Assembly (NCBI GenBank): GCA_963693285.1
Contig: OY848928.1
Location: 1,364,501-1,428,500 of the forward strand
Direction of reading: 5' to 3'
Origin: Xestospongia muta
Lineage: Eukaryota > Porifera > Demospongiae > Haplosclerida > Petrosiidae
Length of the DNA stretch: 64,000 nucleotides
Shown: positions 1 through 11,207 of the stretch, one piece after another
Layout: each line of letters opens with the position of its first letter
Position numbering within the stretch: position 1 is the stretch's first letter
Translations under genes and position numbers: made by a program
Notes under the pieces: model-generated
What the model was told of the DNA's origin: nothing
Seen by the model: the letters and a program-made list of their open reading frames with translations, nothing else
Database searches by the model: none

Positions 1-566
1 AAACAGATCAATTTGTACCTTGAGTTTTAATAACACAAAAAGAACACCACTAAGTGATAATTAATTGCTCTTGTTCATGTTAATTTCACTCACAGTGTTA
101 GCACTGTTCCTACACTAGGTGTTATATCTAATATCTAATACAACAAGCTTGGAAGACCTTTGAATTTGAAATTCAAATTTAGCAACACTATAGAAACTCT
201 GATAACTATGTCAGTTGTTTAAAGAGACATTCAGTTGCATTACTCTATTGTAGTACTTCATAGCTTATTTAGGTAAGCAGAATAGCTGACTGGATAGATA
301 AGACAATGGATAGTTAAAATGAACATCCAAAAAGATATTCAAGCAATGATGGAGTACTATAATTCACTATTCCCAAAAACAAATACCAAACAGACTAATA
401 CTCTACATCAAATCTATCAACATCAATTTAAAATATACTCATGACTTCCAGAAATAAGTTCAACAATTTCTATTCTTGTCAGATAGTCTATTGAACTGAT
501 TCTAGAAGTTGGAAATACAAGTGCATAGAACAATTCATCAGTATCTTTATATTATGAGTCACTTAC
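1..566. other. Intron/flank without recognisable coding sequence
   Basis: This stretch lies downstream (on the minus strand) of the splice donor that ends the SHB-like exon, so it should be the start of that gene's next intron. I read both strands for a WYHG-type SH2 start and found none; the sequence is AT-rich with no convincing exon. The SH2-encoding exons would lie before the window. Confidence 0.5.
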
Positions 567-2008
567 GGTTGTTCTTCTAGACGCAATGATGCTTCAACAT
601 GGAATGCCGGGGGAGGTAGAGGTTGATGGATATCTGGTGGATTTGACATATCAGGTGGTACAAGTGGAGGGTAGCTGTGTTTCTTTTTATGATTATTAAT
701 GAATGAAGAACGAGGTGGCAGTTGGGGGGGAAAAGCTGGTTGATTAACGTAATTATTTATACCATTGCTCCTCCCCCCACCTTTGTCATGCAAGGCAGGC
801 TGATTGATATAACCATGCAATGACTCCTGCCCCTCTTGTCTATATTGCGGTGATTCAGGTGGTTCACAATAGTCCGACTCACCTGTACTTGCTCTGGGAC
901 GTGTGGTCTCTGGAAGAGGAGGAGGAGGAGGGGAAGGTGATATTCTTGGGTCTTTGAGATCTGGAATGGAATCTATGTGCTTGGGAGGGAGTGGAGGCTC
1001 TGGTTCAGGAGAGTCGTGGTGGGTGTGGTTTGTTTGATAAGCTCTGGTATGAGTAGACTTGTGAGGGTCAAAAAGAGAAGGTATGGATAAGACTTTTGGA
1101 GGCTCAGTATCAGCTCTTTGCCGAGATCCTTTTCGAGGGCCTTTGCCATGCAAGTGAAATTTTGAAGAGTCCCAGGGATCATCATAGTCCCCAGCTCTAG
1201 GAGAGTGAGATTGATTAGGAGAATGTGGAGATACAGAATCAGTTTGTCTGTCTAGCTCCAGTTCTTCTTTATCATCTTCAGGTGGAGGAGGTGGTTCATA
1301 GTTAGGAGGCTGAGTATTTGATCGTAGTAACTCACCTGAACTGAATCCACTGTCAGGGATTTTGCCACGTCCGTGACTTCCACGTTTAGTTGGGGGTTTA
1401 GGAGGAGGGCCATGACCACTTTCTTCTCGGTCTAACTCTTGCAAGACATCAAAGGGAACACTGTAGTCACTGTTGTCCACTAGTTTATCAAATGACTTAC
1501 AACGTCTTTGTTTCTGGCTTTCCCTGAATTCTGGTGCATTGTGACTCATGATCTTCTGATGCATTGTCATGATTCGTTTATCTTGCAGGGTCTGTGGATC
1601 AGGTACGTGAGTTGGCTTAGAGATGTAAGAACTCTGCCCTGGTGTGGCTCCTACATTGACATTTCTGAGCGTGTCTGCTGGCACAAAGTAATCATCCTGG
1701 GATTTGCCAGTCGCGTGGCCAGGCGTTTTGAAGTTTACAGACATAGCTCCACTAGATTGAGTGCGGCGATATCCTACGCCAAATGAAAAAGAACCACCAG
1801 CAGAACTGCGATATCGCGGAGGGAGTTCTGGAGGTTCAGGCTCTTCGAATATAGAAGGTTCAACAACTACTACTATATGATCGTCACTTTTGTGGCGACG
1901 GTGTCCCGATGGAGACTTCTCTGCTTCTTTCACTTTCTCACTCTCGCTAGTATTTTGGGTCACATGACGTTCCCTGGGGGATTTTATTCGTCTAAACAGA
2001 GCCATCAA
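567..2008 (-). CDS. SHB/SHD/SHE/SHF-type SH2 adapter, N-terminal exon (partial gene)
   Basis: This is an open first exon of about 480 codons starting with Met-Met-Ala. It encodes a disordered, proline-rich, tyrosine-motif protein. It has SH3-ligand PxxP runs, several acidic tyrosine sites (DYFVPAD, DYSVPFD, DYDDPWD, SDYCEPPE) and two YxNQ motifs (YINQ, YVNQ) of the type bound by the Grb2 SH2 domain when phosphorylated. The exon stops at a consensus donor (CC|gtaagt, phase 2) right after ASLRLEEQP. In vertebrate SHB proteins the corresponding LPLEKQP is followed directly by the WYHG start of the SH2 domain, so the SH2 domain is expected in the next exon outside the window. The DYDDPWD motif also fits this family. 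The role would be a cytoplasmic adapter linking tyrosine kinases to Grb2-type effectors. The assignment rests on short motifs because the SH2 domain is not visible. Confidence 0.55.
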
Positions 2009-2311
2009 TTCCCTCCCACACTACGCTTGAAAAAACACACAGGTATGTTTCAAGAATTCGCTATACTAGGCCTAAAACAACAATTTTCTTGTTCGTTGAC
2101 CAAATTGTACTGCAGCCATTTAGGTTTACAGCTCCACCTATTTCCGCGAATAGATCTCTACCCAGACCCCGCCTTAAAACCCCCGTGCCCAATTATTTTG
2201 TACTAATCACTTACATACTCGTGAATAAGATATAATAAAAAAACCTAAAATATCAATAATTATGTGTGTATAATTTGTACATAATTTGAAAATATTACAA
2301 ATAAAATTAAC

Positions 2312-5300
2312 TTATGTTTTAGTGGGTTTCATAGCTTCAAGTCCTTTAGCTGACCACTCATCCAAAGTAATTAAGGACGTATTAAATGAGTTTAATGATG
2401 CCAAAACTCCTGCACCAAGGTAAGACGCATGTTGTCTGTTCTCACTAGCTTGGACTTGAATCTCCATTCGTGGAAAGATCAGTCCTAATTCTTTCTGTAA
2501 ACGTTCTTGGAAACCAATTAAAAGGCTCGTACCCCCAGCAAGATAGATTCGACGAGACATTTCTCGCCTCATGTCAAGAGGACAATGTTCAATAGCTTTT
2601 TGAACCATTTCTTGTATCCCAGCTACATCCTTTCCCCAAACACCAGGTGTAAATAAACCTTCAGGTGCTTTAAAGAGAGCAGAATCAAGATGGATGACTT
2701 TCTTGTGATCTGGCAGTTGGAACCGATCAACGTCTACTGCTCTAATGTAATCAGAGGGTGACTCTTCACACAGTATTGAATCATCAGGATAGTCTTGAGA
2801 GAGAAAGCATATATTCTCTTTAATGTAACGCACAATGTACATCTCAGTCTCAGAGAAATATCGAATGTCTCTTTCAGTTGCTAACTTGGAGAGACTTTCT
2901 GTGATAGAATGACCGCCAAAGGGAGAATGAGAACACCCCGAATCGAGCTTAAATCCATCAATAATTGGTACAATGTCTAGAGTATCTCCTACACTAACAA
3001 CAATACCTGACGTTTGGTTGTATGAGTATAATGCCATTGTTGTCTGCTCCTGAACTAATATACTTTGAAATCCCAGTACTTCCAGTACTACTTCTACTAA
3101 TAGCGTCTGTTCTGCTTCAGACATCACTGGAGAGATACATACAAGAGCACAAGAGTTCTGAGGTTCTATCTGCAAGTTCTTACAAGTAGTTTCAATGATG
3201 CATTGAAAACTTTCTTTAATTGGAAGGTTGGCATCTAATCTCACCCGATGACGACAGGGGTAGATCAATTTTACATGACGCCGCATATTAGGCAAAAGGG
3301 CTTCAATTCCACACGCTATCACCCTCTCATCTTTCACTGCACAGACATTAGGAAAGAAGACCTGAGGGTAAGTGTTATCATTAGCTAGTCCAGCTCGCAC
3401 TGAACTAGATCCCAAATCCAAGATAAGTGTAGTTGCAGAACGAGAAGGAGAAAGAGAAAGACGATGAGTCATTGTTGGATGTACAGCTTCCAGTTGTAAA
3501 ACTCTGTGCCATGTTGTTAACTCTTCCTTGCTCTCAGCTCGTAGCATGATAAAGTTGCCACTCCCTTTTTCAATGATTTCAATTTTTACCGAGTCAGGAT
3601 GAATGACGATCTTGGAATCAGCAAGACGTATAAAAGAAGTAGCTTTCGTAGAACCCTCGTCATCATAGTAAAACAAACTACCTCGTGTGAGACGAAAATA
3701 ACGATGTTTCCATCCCTTCATAACTGTAGCTTTACGTTGATTGACAGGTAGTTTGTCCAAATATCCTGAATATCTTGAGTTTTCTCCTGTAGAAGATTGA
3801 CTTATCCCAGGACGACAATCGCTATATAATTCTTCCAGGAGACAAGTCGGATCCCACTCCATTGTGGATAGAGGTGCAGGTAATAATGCTGTTGGGTCCT
3901 GCAATACTTCCTCTTTGATTTTGTTCTTTTTAAAGCTTTTACTTTTCTTTGGTTTTCCAGACTTTGAGGAAGTAGTAGTAGACGGTGGAGGAGAGGGTGA
4001 GGAAGCACCATAAAATACACTCCTACTTTGTCCCTTTCGAGCATTACGTGGACTTTTCTGAGTCTCTATAGGTCTGCTTGCCTCGGGCTCACTAGTAACA
4101 GGTTTTTCCTCATCATTAGCACTGCCCAACTCATCAGAACTACTCTCTGTTTTACCAATCACTGACTTCAGCTGCTCCAAAGCTTTCATATTAGAGGGAC
4201 TACTATTATATATTTCAGTCACAGTAGAAGACTCCACTGGAGAAGGCTGAGGAGGTAAACTCATTGAAGCATCAGAGTTAATATGACATTGTATAAATGA
4301 CTGGGCATTAGATATACTTTTATCACTCAAAAAAGAACTTGTAGCCTCATCTTCTGTTGATGTCATTTTTGGTTCTTCTTCACTAATCTCTCCATTAGTC
4401 ATCGGCTGTGTTTCTTGATTCATCAGAGTCTCATCTTTGTGGATATCTGCACTGTTATTTTCTTGATCCATACTGCTATCAATAGTATTTGTAGCCTCAT
4501 CTTCTGTTGATGTCATTTTTGGTTCTTCTTCATTAATCTCTCCATTAGTCATCGGCTGTGTTTCTTGATTTATCAGAGTCTTATCTTTGTGGATATCTGC
4601 ACTGTTATTATCTTGATCCATACTGCTATCAATAGTATTTGTAGCCTCATCTTCTGTTGATGTCTTTTTTGCTTCTTCTTCATTAATCTCTCCATTAGTC
4701 ATCGGCTGTGTTTCTTGATTTATCAGAGTCTCATCTTTGTGGATATCTGCACTGTTATTATCTTGATCCATACTGCTATCAATAGTATTTGTAGCCTCAT
4801 CTTCTGTTGATGTCATTTTTGGTTCTTCTTCATTAATCTCTCCGTTAGTCATCGGCTGTGTTTCTTGATTTATCAGAGTCTCATCTTTGTGGATATCTGC
4901 TCTGTTATTATCTTGATTCATACTGCTATCAATAGTATCTGAACCCATATTGTTATGACTTTCATCTGAGTTAACAACGTCTGGTCCACTTTCAAGGGGA
5001 ACAGTAGAAGAGTCTTGGACAGTGATATCACTAGTCGAAGTAGGCTTCTCTTCCTGTTCTTCTCTCTGATGTGATGAGTTTGTTGGGTCTGTGTGTATAA
5101 GAAGCAGACAGATGAACATGAGTTGACTTGATGCACGTGTGTGTGTCTGTGTGTAGGTGTAATGACACATATGACTGTTTTGACAGTGACAGCAACTTAT
5201 CAAATATTAATCAACAATTCCTGTAGAAACTTAAACTAATCAATAATGAGGATTGGTGTCTAGACATAAGCAATAATATCATGAGATAGAACTGAAGCAT

Positions 5301-7011
5301 TCAAAATCTTTTAATATAAGGCTTTAGTAGTATTCTAATATAAAATAAGTGATGTTAAAGGAAGTTAAATTGTCTAATGTGGAAGTGTTCTGTAGCTAGC
5401 AAATGTCAACAGTATATCAGTGAACTCATACAGTGTTGTAAGTAAAGTCTGTTATGTCAAATGAGGGATGTTATATTTTATGTGTATATATGTGTGTGTG
5501 TGGAATTTACTGAGATTTTAACCTAAATAATAACAGCAAATTGTTATTGTCAAGTGTGTTGTATCATGTTGTTAAACTGTAAGCTTCTTGAGAAAGAATT
5601 TATTGGGGATATTAGTCAGCAATGAAAATAACAACCATTTGTACATGTATACAAGAATTCAATGAACAAGAGAATACTGGAATACCCTCTCCCTCCCCAA
5701 ACACACACAGAGACGCACACGTACACACACGTACACGACTAACAGTTTATTTCTTCTATTTTAAAATCCTATTAGAAGTTTTTCATTACAAGAAAAAAAA
5801 CAATATAATTGTTATAAGTCAATAATCCCCCCCACACAAATTGTAAGTTGCACTTTTGTAATACTAATTAGAACTCCCAGACTACTCCTATAATTATTAG
5901 TAAAAGTCTCTTATCACCAATATATATATATATATACAATAGTCTATACTGTATATACTTTGAGGTTATAGTAATTCCCATTTTATCAAATCATGAATGT
6001 GTAATAACAATGTTAATGTATATTCATGATTATGAGAGTATTTTGTTAAGCATTTTAACAATGTTACCAGTGTAAATAAAGGTTAATGGCTCAAGTGTAT
6101 GTGTCTAAGTGTGTTTGTTGCCAATAGTTAGTTGTTGTTTTGACATAGACACCTGTATGTTTCCAGAAACCTGATAATAATAGAACAAGTTTTACCAGTA
6201 AGTAAAACAAGGACAAATGAAATTCCTTTACAGCTCAACAGCCACAAACATATCAATTGTTATATAGCCTGTATTTAATACTAGACATGTACATGTACGT
6301 GGAGACAAGTGTCATCAATTCAAAAGGTCTTTTTAAAGTATTTTTCTCACACACACAAAATTGTTATTAAAAATAAACTGACACATAAAATGTCAACAAG
6401 TCTTCATGTACAATTACTAGTAACTTACTATCAACAATGGTAGCTGAGAAATCAGGAAATTTTTCAGAGAAAAATCGGACAACAAGATCGTCCTCTTTCA
6501 TCGAGTCATTCTGTGATATCAGTACAAGAAACTCTTGTAAAGCATCAGATGAGATTAGACCCTCTTCATCAAGACTAGGAAATTGGAGCAAATACTGGGA
6601 TTTCAAGTGGTGTTTAAGATTAGTGATATCATGGAAGGTTCTTTTGACTGGTTGATTACCACTTTGAGTTGATCTAACCAGCCAATACGAGATCCCATCA
6701 TCTTGATCAACGTATTCAACTGAAAGAGGAGTCACGTTCGATTCAAAGCTTTCTTCCATTTCCCGATTGTCATACTTTGAAAGGAGACAATGTTGAAGAC
6801 AGACGATTCTTTCCGAGTTGCTGTTCAGAGTCTGAGCAAGTTGGCTTACTTGTTTCCACTGTCTAGATTCTTTATAATGTTCCAAAAGTTGTTCTCCAAC
6901 TTGCTGCAAGTGTTCCTCTAAATCCAGATGTTTTTTTAGGTTTTCTTCGGTTAAAGACAAGAAAGGGCTCGACGGAGGTAGTGCTGTGGGTGAAAGTGGG
7001 CTGGTACTCAT
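2312..7011 (-). CDS. PX-like / PH / actin-related fusion protein (two exons)
   Basis: Exon 1 is 6429-7011 (ATG at 7011, donor gtaagtta, phase 1) and exon 2 is 2312-5088 (acceptor acacacag). Together they give 3,360 nt, exactly 1,119 codons plus stop. Exon 1 begins with a helical segment (about residues 20-60), then a region resembling a divergent PX domain (about 90-190: KRTFHDITNLKHHL, then DALQEFLVLIS and VVRFFSE). Next comes an acidic linker with four near-identical 50-residue repeats (about 245-445), then Ser/Lys-rich sequence. A PH domain follows (about 605-700: GYLDKL, GWKHRYFRL, the closing W of TTWHRVLQL). The last 380 residues are an actin fold: LILDLGSSSVRAG (phosphate 1), SVGDTLDIVPIIDGF (phosphate 2), GGTSLLIGF (adenosine loop). 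Compared with actin, the Gln137 equivalent is kept (VQEQTTMALY) but Asp154 is Ser. I know no family with this order. The likely role is membrane phosphoinositide binding coupled to an Arp module. It starts 158 bp from a divergent LysM gene. Confidence 0.7.
4336..4935 (-). repeat. Coding minisatellite, 4 x 150 bp
   Basis: Four tandem copies with a period of 150 bp lie inside the PX-PH-actin gene; the phrase tgtagcctcatcttctgttg recurs at about 4338, 4488, 4638 and 4788. Each copy encodes 50 residues (TIDSSMDQDNNSADIHKDET, then LINQETQPMTNGEINEEE and a Ser/Thr/Glu stretch). Copies differ by only a few bases, so the array expanded recently, and the period keeps the frame. The encoded linker is acidic and probably disordered. 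Confidence 0.9.
5089..6428 (-). other. Intron of the PX-PH-actin gene
   Basis: This 1,340-nt stretch separates the two exons. It contains a CA-rich stretch (about 5698-5737), a TA microsatellite (about 5920-5938) and polyA/T tracts. I see no conserved exon in it. Donor phase 1 and acceptor phase 1 match (A + AC gives Asn), which supports direct joining, although an unrecognised small exon cannot be excluded. Confidence 0.6.
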
Positions 7012-7169
7012 TCTCTCCAGTGTTTAGACATAGACACAACTGCGAAGACCTAATAACACCCTAATAGAATTGTTTAACAAGAGAAGGGTGGAGTAGGTGC
7101 TTTAATAAGTGTCACGTGAAAAAAGAGGGTGTGCCTTTCTTGATGAAACATTGAGCATTGACTGCGATT
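7012..7169. promoter_or_regulatory. Divergent promoter, 158 bp
   Basis: The start codons of the PX-PH-actin gene (7011, minus) and the LysM gene (7170, plus) face away from each other across 158 bp. The region must hold both promoters and both 5' leaders. It contains a CACGTG palindrome (within gtcacgtgaa at about 7111-7120), a candidate E-box. No TATA box is evident. Confidence 0.45.
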
Positions 7170-8844
7170 ATGACCAGTACTAAAAAGAATGGCTATCTAC
7201 GTGTACCAACGTTTGATCCTGACGAAATGCCACAAACAGATATGTCAATCAAATCTGCACAGAAGAAAAAGCCTCCAGAACCTCTTGATCTCAAACCTGG
7301 TCTCTTTGTTATGTTCAGTAAAGACAGACAAAAACTACCAAGTGAATCAGAAGAGATAGAAATGACAAACTTGAAACCCAAACGACCCAAACATAGAAGA
7401 TTAAAAAGTCCTAAAAGTCCCTCATCCAAGAAGAGTCGTCAGGAACTTATTGAAGAACCCTTACTACCAGGAGATACAATACAGAGAGTAGCCTTGAGAT
7501 ATGCTTGTCCTGTAAGTAGATAACAAGATAAATATGTCCATTTTATGAGTGACCAGTTGCTTATTTTTGATCGAAAGTAGTGTATTAAATACATTAATAT
7601 TAGAGAATTAGTTTACCAGACCATTCCTTTTTGTTTGGACCCTGACTATAATTAATGGTTAATTACAGGGAACTAACCCTTTATATCGTACTTATTAAAT
7701 ACACGCCTAGTATGCAAGCCCTTATTAATGTCAAACTGGCCTGGTGTATAACACACTAGATGATACAACAACAAATGACCTTGTGGTTATCATCATTGGT
7801 ATGTTTTATTGGTATACATTAGTACAGTGTTGACCTTATAATAATAGAGTGTTTGTTTATATCTACTTTGTTTATTTATAGTACTGTTCTTAAACTATCA
7901 TTTACTAATACAAATTTCCCATGGAAAGAAAATGTTAAATTTTTAATGCAACTATTGTTGAGTGACAAAATTGGTGGAGCTTGTTAAGATAGAATACCGT
8001 GATACAATAAGAGTACCATAATGTATTACTTTATAATAATTTTTAATTATTGTCTCTTTAGGTGGCTGAATTACGTAGAATTAACAAACTTTACAGTGAT
8101 CAAGATTTCCATGCACTAAAGACAATTAAAATTCCTGTAAAAGAACACAGTTTATTAACTGATGCTAAAGAGAGAGAAAAAAGGCGAAACTTAATAGCAG
8201 AGGATATCAACAAATCTAGCTCAGGAGGGAACTCAGCCGATGATCGCCATTTTGGAGGACCTGACTCATATTATACTTCTGATGTGTCTCAAGATGCAGA
8301 TGATGAGTGTGGAGGTGAAGATTCAGATACACCTGAATATCGGTAAGTCGTAGAGTATCACGTGATTGTAGAGCAAGTCATGTGACTGTCAATAAGTAGC
8401 AATGAAAGTTGTCTGTAGTGCATTAATCCATTTCCACTATAATCTAGAAAAGAAAACTGTTAGTCTTAAGATGCTATTATAACAGCATAGTTCCAACAAT
8501 GATATTGGTATGTGATTTATGCTATGTTATTCTCATTCCACAGCGATATTAGTATTCAAAGTGCACTCAAATGGAAGCATAGTCGTCAGACACTCTTAAA
8601 CAAACTCGATGAAGATCTTCAGAGAGTCAAAGACTCCAACGAGAGCCAATCTAATGTACGTGAAGTACGGCTTACTTTAGATGTTCCGTCAATTCATCCA
8701 GTGACTGTCCAAGAATATACTAAATCATTATTAGATATACCTGACTGGAAAGTTATAATATTCAGTGCTATAGGAGTGATATTATTGATAACAATAGGAT
8801 TAGCTGTACTCTGCACGATTGGTCATTGTCCCCTTGGTGTATGA
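7170..8844 (+). CDS. LYSMD3/4: LysM domain single-pass membrane protein, LYSMD3/4 type
   Basis: There are three exons: 7170-7511, 8062-8342 and 8544-8844, joined in phases 0 and 2 with consensus sites (CCT|gtaagt, ctctttag|GTG, CG|gtaagt, ccacag|CGA). They total 924 nt, or 307 residues, close to vertebrate LYSMD3/4 (about 300). A Lys-rich N-terminal cytosolic stretch is followed by one LysM domain split across exons 1 and 2 (about residues 95-150: PLLPGDTIQRVALRYACP, then VAELRRINKLYSDQDFHALK and IKIPV). A Ser/acidic linker follows, then a hydrophobic segment near the C-terminus (VIIFSAIGVILLITIGLAVL, about 278-297). Family members are Golgi/plasma membrane proteins, some implicated in chitin or glycan recognition. 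The ATG at 7170 was chosen; an upstream in-frame TTG is not needed. It converges with EIF2B5, with 172 bp between the stops. Confidence 0.9.
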
Positions 8845-9016
8845 TACTACCTATTGGACAGAACAATTATGATTTCTGTTCATTTGCTGCCAGTATAATC
8901 AACTAACAAGACGATTCTAATTCTTTGATATCACTCTCTTATTTGTTTTATATTATAATAGGAACAACTCAAATATTAAGATATTTTAAAATTCAATGCA
9001 CTTTATGTATATATCT

Positions 9017-11128
9017 TCAATCCTCATCACTTTCTTCCTCTGCATTTTCTAGCCACTCAATTACAGGGTGTATGTGTTTTAATAAATCTAAATGTTCAGT
9101 ATTCTTTTCTTTAACTGACTTGAGTTGGTCATGCCAAGTAAATATGGCCATCTCTTCGATCACATCCAAATTATAAAGTTCTAACACCACTTTGGGAAAA
9201 ACGGAGAGAACAATACGATCCTTCATAGCAATGTCTGCTATGGTATTCAGAACAGACACTTGTATTGAACTTCCTTTTATATAATGCTGTAATAGATTAT
9301 GGTAGTAACGGATTGCTTTCAAAACATACTCCACAAGTGTGGATTTAGTTAGCTCTTTGTTGTCTGATAGTTGAGGCCCTTCTAAAATAGCTCTCACTAT
9401 GTTGAGTGGGACTTCATCTATAGGAATGTTGTAGGCATGTTTCGAAGCATTAATCATCAAAATAGTGTTTTCAGTTGTGACAGAATCAACGACACCAGAT
9501 CGGATATAGTCTAAGGTTTCATGGTAAAATAAGTCTTCCATGTTGCTCTCGGCTTGTATGGGATCTGGGATAGTAGGAGAGGTAGAGTGACTCGATTCTC
9601 CACTTAGACTTTCTCCATTATCCATTTGTTGGTTATTCTCATACAAACTTGAATGCCATTTCTCAAAAACAAACGTGTCAGAATCATCATCACTATCTGG
9701 TTGGGGAGGTACCCATTTAAATCCTTTTCCTCCGCAACCCACGTCACCTTCTACACATTCTGGCTTCTGTGTATTAGTCAACACTTCCTTCTTTTCTTCT
9801 TTGTCACTCTCATCTTCCCAATCATCAGTATTTGTAATGAGAGCATTTTGGTTCGTGGTCAATCTTGTCCCAGATGATACCAAAAACCCTTCTCCAATTA
9901 CAACGTTATACGAGAGGATACAACCATCCTCTACAATAACTTTCGGTTTCAATTCTACATTATCTGCAAGAATACTCTTTCTCAGTGTGCAATAATCACC
10001 TATCACTACGTGGTCCCATATATAACATCCTTCAATGACCACACCTTTACCTATCCGACAATTATGACCGATGGAAGAATGTGTGATTCGTGTTTGTGGC
10101 CCAACTGATGTAGCAGACCCCAAAACTACATCTTCTTCAAGAACACAGTCAAAAGCAAGGGAGACATTGCGACTAAGGTAAATATTATGTCTACCATACG
10201 AGTAAGCTTCATCTTTGAGTAAACTGATGTCTGGTACCAATGGATACACCCATCTGTGTATGACGTCTTTACTAATAGCTTCATAAGTTTGAAGATTACT
10301 AACGCGGGCTGCATATTGATCTGAGATGAAGTGAGCATAGATGCTGTTTCCAAGGATTTCTTCGTTTACAATGATTCCACGAATAAAATGATAGCGAGTC
10401 AGATAATCAAAGTTGTCTGAGAATAGTTGAGGTACTGTGGGTGCACACACACTTATGTGACAATCTAATATGTCATAATGTATCTCGACTTCGGGATTCT
10501 CTTCAAAAATAGTTGTGGGTATATTGACTCTCCTTTTATTGTCTGGTTTCTCGCAGAACAAGAGTCTATCTGAGGTTGAGTTGGTTGCAATGAGGATGTC
10601 GTCTTCGATGCTTCTTGTACGATGATTAGGAGCAGCTCGTTTGTATACATTGGTCATTACAACCATCTTGTCTCTTTCACGTAACTTTTTATGCTTTTGA
10701 ATGACCTCACGAAGATCCATATTGGATACTAAGTCACCAGAAACTAAGACAAAATCAGATCGAATGAGTGCTTGAGAGTCAATGTCACGTAAAGCATCAC
10801 CGACTGATGGACAACTCTCTGAAACAATGATGTGGAGTTTGACTGATGATGAAGGTTTGTTCCATCGTGATTGGTGTAAATGGGCTCTCAAAATATCAGA
10901 ATGTGTACAGCAGTAAACGAAAATCTCTTCTACACCAGATAGGGCTAGAAATTCTACAGTGTAATCAATGAGGGGGCGGTTAACTAGGGGCAGCAAAGCT
11001 CGAGGTTTCTCACTAGTTATGGGTTGAAATCTGAAACTGAAGCTATCCGCTATCACTACAGCTTGTATGACATCCTCTGAGTCCCATTTCTTTCCTCCTT
11101 TCTTTCCTTTTTCCTTTGGACCACTCAT
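9017..11128 (-). CDS. EIF2B5: Translation initiation factor eIF2B subunit epsilon
   Basis: This intronless frame encodes about 703 residues from MSGPKEKGKKGG (ATG at 11128); the human protein has 721. It is the catalytic subunit of the eIF2B complex, the GDP/GTP exchange factor for eIF2. Visible parts are: an N-terminal nucleotidyltransferase-like domain (QAVVIADSFSFRFQPIT, RALLPLVNRPLIDYT, RSDFVLVSGDLVSN, YDILDCHISVCAP, DNFDYLTR, ILGNSIYAH, RWVYPLVPD); left-handed beta-helix hexapeptide repeats (VGPQTRITHSSIGHNCRIG, GCYIWDHVVIGDYC); an acidic linker; and a C-terminal W2 HEAT domain ending in the aromatic/acidic box WLENAEEESDED. The frame stays open upstream to another Met at 11218, but that would overlap HAUS1 exon 1 and lacks family similarity, so 11128 is preferred. 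Intron loss is notable beside the exon-rich neighbours. Confidence 0.96.
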   Translation of the reverse strand: MSGPKEKGKKGGKKWDSEDVIQAVVIADSFSFRFQPITSEKPRALLPLVNRPLIDYTVEFLALSGVEEIFVYCCTHSDILRAHLHQSRWNKPSSSVKLHIIVSESCPSVGDALRDIDSQALIRSDFVLVSGDLVSNMDLREVIQKHKKLRERDKMVVMTNVYKRAAPNHRTRSIEDDILIATNSTSDRLLFCEKPDNKRRVNIPTTIFEENPEVEIHYDILDCHISVCAPTVPQLFSDNFDYLTRYHFIRGIIVNEEILGNSIYAHFISDQYAARVSNLQTYEAISKDVIHRWVYPLVPDISLLKDEAYSYGRHNIYLSRNVSLAFDCVLEEDVVLGSATSVGPQTRITHSSIGHNCRIGKGVVIEGCYIWDHVVIGDYCTLRKSILADNVELKPKVIVEDGCILSYNVVIGEGFLVSSGTRLTTNQNALITNTDDWEDESDKEEKKEVLTNTQKPECVEGDVGCGGKGFKWVPPQPDSDDDSDTFVFEKWHSSLYENNQQMDNGESLSGESSHSTSPTIPDPIQAESNMEDLFYHETLDYIRSGVVDSVTTENTILMINASKHAYNIPIDEVPLNIVRAILEGPQLSDNKELTKSTLVEYVLKAIRYYHNLLQHYIKGSSIQVSVLNTIADIAMKDRIVLSVFPKVVLELYNLDVIEEMAIFTWHDQLKSVKEKNTEHLDLLKHIHPVIEWLENAEEESDED

Positions 11129-11207
11129 CTCAAACAAACGTGGTTCTCTGGTAGGTGTGGTATAAGGTGTGTCTAGTAGAAATAGCAGGACTTTGAGGGA
11201 AGTTAAA
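11129..11207. promoter_or_regulatory. Very short divergent promoter, 79 bp
   Basis: Only 79 bp separate the preferred EIF2B5 start (11128, minus) from the HAUS1 start (11208, plus). The region carries a run resembling ggtgtggtataaggtgtg (about 11154-11171), with a TATAA-like core pointing either way. Both transcripts probably have very short or overlapping 5' leaders. Confidence 0.45.

Noticed and set aside
1508..2206. Plus-strand frames opposite the SHB-like exon
   Set aside because: They are opposite-strand shadows of the proline-rich exon, with no splice or family support.
9653..9995. Plus-strand frames within EIF2B5 (serine/phenylalanine-rich)
   Set aside because: They are opposite-strand shadows of the conserved EIF2B5 coding sequence.
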